Of a DNA stretch of 9,351 nucleotides, positions 1-5,707 are shown in pieces. The notes beneath the pieces were generated by a model. That model saw only the letters and a program-made list of their open reading frames with translations, was not told the origin of the DNA and did no database searches. Location: positions 3,841 to 13,191 of the forward strand of contig MIDO01000133.1 of the NCBI GenBank assembly GCA_001831055.1. Reading direction: 5' to 3'. Both the position numbers and the translations under genes were made by a program. The stretch's first letter is position 1, and every line of letters starts with the position of its first letter. Source of the DNA: Verrucomicrobia bacterium GWC2_42_7. GTDB lineage: Bacteria > Verrucomicrobiota > Verrucomicrobiia > Opitutales > GWC2-42-7-A.

Positions 1-244
1 GCAGAAACAAAATTTTTCAATTTTGCTTCCGCGAAAGTTAAGGTGTTTTGTTGTATTTGTTGTATTTTTCATAAGTTTTTTTGATAATGGTGTAGGGTCT
101 AGCGCTCCACCGAACCATGTTAGTTCAAGGTTTTTCCGAGTAGGCGGACAAGGCTAAGTTTTTTGCTCCCTTCCTATAGACCCGCTGAAATAACTTCTTT
201 CTGCCTTCTATTGTATCATATAAGAACAAGTTTCTGTTTGTTCC

Positions 245-278
245 GTTTGATCTGTTTGATCTGTTTGATCTGTTTGAT
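245..278. repeat. 9-bp tandem repeat, about 3.8 copies
   Basis: The unit GTTTGATCT occurs at 245-253, 254-262 and 263-271, followed by a partial seven-base copy at 272-278. A degenerate unit precedes it (around 233-244). Because the unit is a multiple of three, the minus-strand frame stays open and reads as repeated Gln-Thr-Asp. Such arrays vary in copy number by replication slippage. No function can be read from it. Confidence 0.85.
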
Positions 279-365
279 TAAATTTTCTAACAGGTTGATA
301 CTCAGGGTGTGATTTTTTAAAAAAAGCACAAAAATCTTTCTTTTTTGCCAAAAAACTTAAAAAAG

Positions 366-510
366 ATATAGCGTAGGCAATAAAAGTCGTTGTAAAACCC
401 AACCTTTTTGCGCGAACAAAAAAGTCACGCTTTTTTGTTCGCGCATTATCGCTTTTCTTTGGAAAGCGCGAAAACCTTTCTTTTCTTGTGAAAAGAAAGG
501 TTTTCGCATC
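366..510 (+). repeat. Three-hairpin intergenic repeat, copy 1
   Basis: Three stem-loops lie side by side. Hairpin A has perfect 15-bp arms (410-424 and 430-444) capped by GCGCG. Hairpin B is shorter (450-457 with 461-468, including one G-T pair). Hairpin C has perfect 18-bp arms GCGAAAACCTTTCTTTTC (468-485) and its complement (490-507), with loop TTGT. The same arrangement occurs inverted at 9166-9307 and decayed at 3957-4079. Similarity to copy 2 extends about 45 bases beyond hairpin A (366-409), where blocks such as TAAAAGTCGTT are shared. There is no transposase in the window, so this is a non-autonomous palindromic repeat (REP/BIME-like or MITE-like) or a structured RNA. The family was not recognised. 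Confidence 0.85.
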
Positions 511-552
511 TTGTCATTTTTTAATTATTTTTGTTTTGCGTTTTTTGAAAGG

Positions 553-594
553 ATGGGTAAGGGTGGGGTTGTTACTGTTTTTTTAAAGGCATGA
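553..594 (+). promoter_or_regulatory. Possible 13-codon leader ORF overlapping the symporter-kinase start
   Basis: ATG at 553 opens a short frame coding MGKGGVVTVFLKA. Its TGA stop (592-594) overlaps the ATG of the next gene (591-593) in an ATGA arrangement. A purine-rich GAAAGG (547-552) directly abuts this ATG, closer than normal for a ribosome binding site. The ATGA overlap is typical of translational coupling, so the frame could serve to load ribosomes on the kinase gene, whose own site (AAAGG at 585-589) lies only one base from its ATG. The frame is short and could be chance. Confidence 0.2.
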
Positions 595-3500
595 ATTTAT
601 ATCCAGTGGATTTGGTGATTATTTTTGGTTACCTGATTATCACGCTATGGATTGGTATAAAAGTTGGTACCAAAAATAGAAATATGCGTGATTATGCCAT
701 AGGAGGAAAAAATTTTTCCACCTTTGTTTTAACTGCCACGATTTTTGCAACTTTTGTTGGTGGCAAGTCCATTTTAGGGAAAGCAGAGCAAATTTATTCC
801 TTTGGGATAGCTTACCTAATTGCTGGCTTAGGCTATGTTGTGGCCCACTTGATTATCGGTTATGTCATTGGGCCTCGGATGGACAACTTTCAAGACCAAA
901 TTTCACCCGGAGAGATCCTGGAATCGCATTATGGAAAATGGGGTCGAGTTGTAGCAGGTTTGTTGGGGTTTGTTTATTCCGCCTCTAAGATTGCAGTCGA
1001 GATCGGCGCAATAGGCTATGTATTCCAAACCTTTATCAATATAGACTATTTTTATGGGGTAATGCTCGGGTTTGGTATAGTGGTGATTTACTCTGCTTTT
1101 GGTGGAGTTCGATCGGTCACCTTTACGGATGTCTTCCAATTTCTAATTATAATTGGGGTGTTGCCGGTTGTAGCGATCGAAGGCTTGAGGCATATTCATG
1201 GGGTGAATGGCCTTTTTTCACAAATCCATCAAATCCATCCGACACACCTACAGCCGTGGACGGATCCCGTTTTGGTAAAAAAATACTTACCGCTTTTGTT
1301 CGTTTTTGCGATACCTTCTCTGAGTCCTGCAAATATTCAACGCTTATTGATGGCTAAAAAAGGTAATCAAGCCAAAAGGTCTTTCGTTTTTGCGTCATGG
1401 ATGGAGTGCGGTTTTGATTTAATTGTAGGGTTAATGGCCTTAACGGTCCTTGTGTTAAGCCCACACATGAATGCAAATTTAACTGTAACCACATTGATTC
1501 AAAACTATACGCCTCATGTTTTGAAGGGTTTGGCTGTTGCGGGGCTTATTGCTGCGGTTATGTCTACGGCCGATTCTCACTTAAATAGTGGCAGTGTGAC
1601 GTTGGTCCACGACACAATAAAGCCCTTTTTTGGAGATAAGCTGTCTGATAAGATGGAGCTTTTTATTACGCGTATCGGCACGTTTATTCTCGGTATTTCC
1701 GGTGCGATTATAGCGACGAAGTTTAGTAATCTTGTTGAGCTGATCCTTTCCATGAAGAAGTTTTGGATGCCTGTTATAGTGCCTATTTTGCTGGGAACTC
1801 TATTGGGTTTCAAAACAACCAAGGCTCGCTTTTGGTGGGCGATTATCGCTGGTTTAATTGCTGTTTTGTCGTGGGAAAGGTGGATTACGCCAAAGTACCA
1901 TTACGAACCTCTCCTGCCCTCGACATTAGTCAATATGTTGGTGTTTTTTGGACCGGGGTTACTCTTGAAGGGTTTAATGTTCCCTTTTGTTTTTTCCTGT
2001 AAGAAAATACTTCTAATCACCACAAGTAGCCTGAGTTCTCTCTTTAGAGAAGAGCAAATCAAGAATTGGGGGCAGACCATTGTCTATCGGATGGACCACT
2101 TGCGGCCAATTATGCCCAAGTTGTACGATTATTTCAATCAGCTAGAAAAATCACAAGGAAGCATAGGCCCTTGGTTTGGTGTTTTTATGTTTTTATACAC
2201 CATCATCCCCTCGCTGTTCTTTTGGCATGAACCCGCTCATTATGGGGTTTGGTCGTACCTTCGAATGATCGGAGCCATGGCCTGTGTCGGTGTCTTCATG
2301 AAGGAGCGTTGGAAGCCTTCGTCGCTCAAATATTGGGGAATTATCTATTATAGTGTTGCAATTTTGGTGCTTCCCTTCACCGCTATTTTCCTTGTTTACG
2401 ACTCAGGGGGTCAGTTCTATTCGCTTGGAAATGCTTTTATCTCGTTTATGCTACTCATCTTTCTGGTGGACTGGGCGAACTATCTTCTCTTGGGAGCTAT
2501 AGGTAGCGCCTTAGGTTGGGGGGTTAGCCAGCTTGCTGAGTATTACGATCCCGCTATCATTAGTACCCAAACTCCAGAACAATGGACGATTTTCCATCTT
2601 TATTTAGGGGTTTGCATTGCCGCAAGTCTGTTCTTTTCTCGGGGTAAGCAGATAAAACAAAAAAATCTTCTTGAATCCGCAGAATCGATGGCCGGCTTGA
2701 TTGCTCATGAGTTAAGAGGGCCGATTTCCACTACCATGGCTCATGTGGAGCTTTTTGAATTTGCTCTAACTCAATGTGAAAAAGATAACGGATACCTTTC
2801 TCCTCAAACAATCAAGGCACTGCGGAAACAACTCGAATATCATAAACACCGAGGTGAGTATTCAAACCAGCTGGTTGACAACATATTACACAACGTCAGA
2901 GGCGAACGTGATAAACTCAATGTGTTCCCTGTGCTGCTATCAGTTAGTGATTGTGTCCACGAAGCCGTAGCAACCTTCGCCTATGAGCATGAAGAGCATA
3001 GAGCCCTTGTAAAAGTTAATTTAGATGAAGATATTCACTTCTATGGAACAAAGGTATTAGTGATCCATGCTCTCTATAATCTGCTGAAAAATGCATTCAA
3101 AGCCATTCGTTTGGCCCAAAAGGGAGATATTACCATTTCCACAATGAGACAATTTGGGCGTCCGTGTCTCATCATAACGGATACCGCTTTAGGTATTCCT
3201 CAGGATAAGCAAATGAGCGTCTTAGAGAGGTTTGAAAGCTATTGGGCCGGTGGGATAGGATTAGGTTTGGCCTTTTGCCGCGATGTGATGAAGTCTATGG
3301 GAGGTAGCATCGATATCGATTCCCAAGAAGGTAAATATACCTCAATTATCCTGCGCTTTGTTCCTGCTAGCGAAAAAAATGTTCCCAAACGTGCTCCAAT
3401 CGTGCGTCAGTGGCCCAAACGCCTAGTAATCGTCGAATCCGATTTCAACGCAATGACAAAACTCAAAGAATGGGTCGAGGAAAACGTCGATTACGTTTCC

Positions 3501-3866
3501 TTAGATATCTATATGGACCCCTTTCATGCCGTGCGAGAATTGAATAAAATCTACTACAAAGGCCACCCCGGAGCACAAATCGCAGGCATTATTGCAGATC
3601 CAGGAAGGCACGGAATGGGTTTCTTCGAAGCCATTCAAGACCGAGAAATCAAACGCATTTGGTATGGAGTACATCCTCCCAAAGAAAAAGATAACGCCTA
3701 CGTCCACGTCTTTATCGACAAAAATAATCCAACTGCCTGTGACGAGCTTCTCGAAGAAGTCGATTGGCCCATTGAACCTACCCAAATTACCGTAGCTAGA
3801 CGCTACAACACTGCTTGGATTCGCCCAGAATATAACGACAAAAACCCAAAAGGCGTTTTGAGGTAA
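591..3866 (+). CDS. Sodium:solute symporter - CqsS-like membrane domain - histidine kinase fusion
   Basis: A 1091-residue inner-membrane sensor kinase joined to a transporter. Residues about 4-470 form a solute:sodium symporter (SSS/SLC5) domain with about 13 membrane segments. The helix with A322, S325 and T326 matches the sodium-site pattern A-x-x-S-[ST] of vSGLT/PutP. Residues about 528-685 hold a second group of about six helices that resembles the CqsS/LqsS sensor domain, notably LLIFLVDW (621-628). The kinase core follows: H-box AHELRGP with H706, N-box N830/N834, G1 D864-x-x-x-G868 and G2 GGIGLGL (887-893). Residues about 943-1060 resemble a receiver (D951, D1003, K1044) but are degenerate. 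CbrA of pseudomonads is the known symporter-kinase precedent, but it carries STAC and PAS regions that I do not see here. The substrate is unknown and no response regulator is adjacent. The ATG at 591 is chosen because membrane segment 1 begins at once. The T-rich first half reflects membrane codons. Confidence 0.9.
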   Translation: MNLYPVDLVIIFGYLIITLWIGIKVGTKNRNMRDYAIGGKNFSTFVLTATIFATFVGGKSILGKAEQIYSFGIAYLIAGLGYVVAHLIIGYVIGPRMDNFQDQISPGEILESHYGKWGRVVAGLLGFVYSASKIAVEIGAIGYVFQTFINIDYFYGVMLGFGIVVIYSAFGGVRSVTFTDVFQFLIIIGVLPVVAIEGLRHIHGVNGLFSQIHQIHPTHLQPWTDPVLVKKYLPLLFVFAIPSLSPANIQRLLMAKKGNQAKRSFVFASWMECGFDLIVGLMALTVLVLSPHMNANLTVTTLIQNYTPHVLKGLAVAGLIAAVMSTADSHLNSGSVTLVHDTIKPFFGDKLSDKMELFITRIGTFILGISGAIIATKFSNLVELILSMKKFWMPVIVPILLGTLLGFKTTKARFWWAIIAGLIAVLSWERWITPKYHYEPLLPSTLVNMLVFFGPGLLLKGLMFPFVFSCKKILLITTSSLSSLFREEQIKNWGQTIVYRMDHLRPIMPKLYDYFNQLEKSQGSIGPWFGVFMFLYTIIPSLFFWHEPAHYGVWSYLRMIGAMACVGVFMKERWKPSSLKYWGIIYYSVAILVLPFTAIFLVYDSGGQFYSLGNAFISFMLLIFLVDWANYLLLGAIGSALGWGVSQLAEYYDPAIISTQTPEQWTIFHLYLGVCIAASLFFSRGKQIKQKNLLESAESMAGLIAHELRGPISTTMAHVELFEFALTQCEKDNGYLSPQTIKALRKQLEYHKHRGEYSNQLVDNILHNVRGERDKLNVFPVLLSVSDCVHEAVATFAYEHEEHRALVKVNLDEDIHFYGTKVLVIHALYNLLKNAFKAIRLAQKGDITISTMRQFGRPCLIITDTALGIPQDKQMSVLERFESYWAGGIGLGLAFCRDVMKSMGGSIDIDSQEGKYTSIILRFVPASEKNVPKRAPIVRQWPKRLVIVESDFNAMTKLKEWVEENVDYVSLDIYMDPFHAVRELNKIYYKGHPGAQIAGIIADPGRHGMGFFEAIQDREIKRIWYGVHPPKEKDNAYVHVFIDKNNPTACDELLEEVDWPIEPTQITVARRYNTAWIRPEYNDKNPKGVLR

Positions 3867-3891
3867 AAAAGAAAAGTTGGGAACCTAAAAT

Positions 3892-3934
3892 TTCGGGGAA
3901 ACTGCTTTTTGTTTCCCAAAAGCGTTTCCCCGAA
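3892..3934 (+). repeat. Nested stem-loop after the symporter-kinase gene (element E1)
   Basis: Outer arms TTCGGGGAAAC (3892-3902) and GTTTCCCCGAA (3924-3934) pair perfectly over 11 bp. After one unpaired T, inner arms GCTTTT (3904-3909) and AAAAGC (3918-3923) pair over 6 bp around an 8-base loop. It starts 26 bases after the stop codon. No T-tract follows on either strand, so it is not a standard Rho-independent terminator. It could be an mRNA 3' end-stabilising structure or a Rho-linked terminator. A related element follows the other kinase gene at 8041-8085. Confidence 0.7.
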
Positions 3935-3956
3935 CCCCATCCGAAAAGGAGATTAT

Positions 3957-4079
3957 GCGCGTAACTGATTTTTGTAAAATTGGTTACGCGCAAATAGAAA
4001 TTATTTTTTCTTTGAAAAGCCGTTTTTCTGAGGAAATAGGATTTTTAGGGGTATTCAGGTTTTCGCACCTTGTCACTTC
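3957..4079 (+). repeat. Three-hairpin repeat, decayed copy 3
   Basis: Hairpin A is intact in shape but not in sequence: 35 bases long (3957-3991), with arms GCGCGTAAC (3957-3965) and GTTACGCGC (3983-3991) continuing through seven more pairs, two of them G-U. It is the same length as hairpin A of copy 1. Beyond it, TTTTTTCTTTGAAAAGC (4004-4020) matches hairpin B loosely, and AGGTTTTCGCACCTTGTCA (4057-4075) matches the right arm of hairpin C and the bases after it in copy 1. The left arm of hairpin C is replaced by unrelated sequence, so hairpin C cannot form. Confidence 0.6.
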
Positions 4080-4252
4080 TGTTTTGCAATATGCTATGCA
4101 CCTCGCTTCCGCTCCTTTTATTGCCTTCAAAAAAAGTGCGAGAGTAGATTGGTAAATGGAAGAAGTTGTTAATCGTCAAAATAATAAATGTACACAGTCG
4201 ATCTTTCTTATCCTGGATTCGCGTTAAAAAATAAATTTTTTTTGTGAAAGTA

Positions 4253-4281
4253 TTGACAAAGTAATAAATTTCTCAAGCCTA
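4253..4281 (+). promoter_or_regulatory. Candidate tRNA-Asn promoter
   Basis: A perfect -35 consensus TTGACA lies at 4253-4258, about 50 bases before the tRNA. At a 17-base spacing the -10 position reads AGCCTA (4276-4281), which is a weak match. The strong -35 and the position argue for a promoter; the poor -10 leaves doubt. Confidence 0.4.
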
Positions 4282-4306
4282 GTGAGACGTTGCGGATAAA
4301 CGCCAG

Positions 4307-4382
<76 letters not shown>

Positions 4383-4581
4383 GTTTTTTGGTTGTTAAGA
4401 AAGGCGTTTTTGTATCAGATGGGCATACTTGTACTTTTACTGTCCACTTCGAGGGTATGGCGGTTTACACATTTTTCCGATTAAAATCTGTAAGATAGAC
4501 GCCTCTAAAACTCCCTTTCCTTGTAAAAACAATAAAGGATAGGTTTTGCTTTTGCAACTAACTCCTTTCCCCAAAGCTTCT

Positions 4582-4603
4582 TACCTAAAAAAGTTTTTAG
4601 GTA
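4582..4603 (+). promoter_or_regulatory. Hairpin in the leader of the binding-protein/kinase operon
   Basis: TACCTAAAAA (4582-4591) and TTTTTAGGTA (4594-4603) are perfect inverted repeats. With a 4-base loop they give a 9-bp stem, and AAGC/GCTT (4574-4577 with 4606-4609) can extend it. A pyrimidine-rich tract (4607-4622) follows. It could act as a weak terminator or attenuator ahead of the operon, or as an operator palindrome. The stem is AT-rich and the downstream tract is not a clean T run. Confidence 0.45.
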
Positions 4604-4647
4604 GGGCTTCCCTTTTCTTTTTGCTTGAGATTTTTTTGGGAGAAAGC

Positions 4648-4656
4648 ATGATGTAA
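4648..4656 (+). promoter_or_regulatory. Two-codon frame (ATG ATG TAA) behind a good ribosome binding site
   Basis: GGGAG (4638-4642) stands five bases before ATG ATG TAA. This is a better ribosome binding site than the one for the real gene at 4667 (CAGG at 4657-4660, six bases from its ATG). The frame is out of phase with the gene. It may be a minimal upstream ORF that tunes initiation at 4667, or chance. Confidence 0.25.
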
Positions 4657-4666
4657 CAGGCTTTTT

Positions 4667-5707
4667 ATGACTTCAGCGAAGGGACATAGTTATTTGCTTA
4701 TTGTAAAGAAATTGTTGCTTATTTTCTTTGTTGCTTATGTTTCTGGGTGTATTGGAAAGAAAGTTGATGAGCCTTTACGCATTGCAATTAATCCATGGCC
4801 TGGATATGAATTATTGTTTTTGGCTCAGGAAAAAGGTTTTTTTCGCGAGCAGGGTTTAAATGTTCAATTAGTGGAATATGGATCCTTGGGAGATGTTCAA
4901 CGATCCTTCGAATGGGGGCAGGTCAATGGCTTCGCATGTAGTTTGATGGATGTCTTGCTAGCTAAAAAGCAGACGAATCGTAATCCTAAGATAGTCTTGA
5001 TTACAAGCTTTCCAACAAAGGAGTCAGATGTATTGTTGGCTCATTGCGATGTTAACTCTATTACTGAACTCAAGGGGAAGCGCATTGGGTTGGAGTACAG
5101 TTCGTTGGGTATTTATGTTCTCATACGCGCATTGGAGTATTCAAAAATGACCCTTGAGGACGTGAAAGTGGTTCCTTGCGATCCCACTTCTTTGGAGGAT
5201 CTTATTGATAAGGGGCATGTAGATGCGGTCATTTGTTCTCCTCCTTACTCGGTAAAAATTCGAGAAAACAAACATTTTCATTCCTTGTTCTCAAACCAGG
5301 ATATTCCAGGGGAGGTTTTGGATGTCATTGCCTTTGAAGAGAAAGTCATCCATACGAGACCTAATGATATTGTAAAATTTTTAAAAGTATGGGAAAGATC
5401 TGTTCTTTATTTTCAGCAGCATACAGAAGAAGCCTATGAGTTAATGGCAAGAAGAGAAAACATTTCATTAAAAGATTTTGAAGGCCTCATGGCAAATGTA
5501 ACCTTGCTATCTTTGCAACAACAAGTACGTCTATTCCGCCCTACAGAGGGAATGAAAAAGATGGTGCATCGTATACAAAAACATAGCATGCGAGCAGGAT
5601 TGATAGGAAAGACATTTTTGACAGAGAACGACTTATTTGCTCCTGAATTGTTGGAGAGCGCTATCGCAGAAACCGATGAACCCGCAGAACCTGTATCGCA
5701 ACCTTAG
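4667..5707 (+). CDS. NMT1/SsuA-type substrate-binding lipoprotein
   Basis: A 346-residue periplasmic binding protein anchored as a lipoprotein. The N-terminus has lysines at 14-15, a hydrophobic stretch (16-25) and a lipobox VSGC with C28 as the lipidated residue. The mature part begins LRIAINPWPGYELLFLAQ, followed by GFF-x-x-QGL. This is typical of NMT1/THI5, SsuA and TauA binding proteins, which bind thiamin pyrimidine precursors, sulfonates or related small molecules. The ligand cannot be told from sequence. Length is usual for the family. No ABC permease or ATPase gene lies on either side; the next gene overlaps by 32 bases and is a membrane sensor kinase. I infer that the protein presents its ligand to that kinase, in the manner of LuxP-LuxQ or TorT-TorS. 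A role in transport with subunits encoded elsewhere remains possible. ATG at 4667 gives a normal signal peptide. Confidence 0.88.
   Translation: MTSAKGHSYLLIVKKLLLIFFVAYVSGCIGKKVDEPLRIAINPWPGYELLFLAQEKGFFREQGLNVQLVEYGSLGDVQRSFEWGQVNGFACSLMDVLLAKKQTNRNPKIVLITSFPTKESDVLLAHCDVNSITELKGKRIGLEYSSLGIYVLIRALEYSKMTLEDVKVVPCDPTSLEDLIDKGHVDAVICSPPYSVKIRENKHFHSLFSNQDIPGEVLDVIAFEEKVIHTRPNDIVKFLKVWERSVLYFQQHTEEAYELMARRENISLKDFEGLMANVTLLSLQQQVRLFRPTEGMKKMVHRIQKHSMRAGLIGKTFLTENDLFAPELLESAIAETDEPAEPVSQP

Larger units (their letters stand above)
1..590. other. Intergenic region without a convincing gene
   Basis: This stretch is AT-rich with many T runs. It holds a weak AT-only hairpin (7-bp arms at 8-14 and 19-25), a 9-bp tandem repeat (245-278), a multi-hairpin repeat (about 366-510) and a possible leader ORF just before the first gene (553-594). 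A minus-strand ORF of 64 codons (208-402) starts with TTG inside the repeat and ends in the tandem repeat. I do not call it a gene because most of it is low-complexity or repeat-derived. I saw no good promoter for the gene at 591; a TTGTCA at 511-516 has no credible -10 box at the right distance. Confidence 0.6.
4383..4666. other. Intergenic region between tRNA-Asn and the binding-protein gene
   Basis: It contains an imperfect hairpin around 4512-4538, with CCTTT/AAAGG and TTGT/ACAA arms, then the perfect hairpin at 4582-4603 and a two-codon frame at 4648-4656. No gene was found. The promoter for the downstream operon must lie here, but no clear -35/-10 pair could be picked. Confidence 0.5.

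Noticed and set aside
208..402. Minus-strand ORF of 64 codons ending in repeated Gln-Thr-Asp
   Set aside because: It starts with TTG inside the repeat element and its tail is the 9-bp tandem array; no family resemblance and no independent sign of coding.
591..3866. Shift in base composition along the symporter-kinase gene (1381-1440 has G 18, C 7, T 26, A 9; 3361-3420 has G 12, C 18, T 13, A 17)
   Set aside because: The T-rich first part is expected from membrane-helix codons, so it is not good evidence that the two halves have different origins.
3955..4155. Plus-strand ORF of 66 codons after the symporter-kinase
   Set aside because: It begins at hairpin A of the decayed repeat and its first part is translated palindrome; GGAG lies about six bases before its ATG, but nothing else supports a gene.
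5637..5675. TTG start at 5637 for the hybrid kinase, adding 13 residues
   Set aside because: The added residues add no domain and deepen the overlap with the binding-protein gene to 71 bases; ATG at 5676 gives a normal N-terminus.
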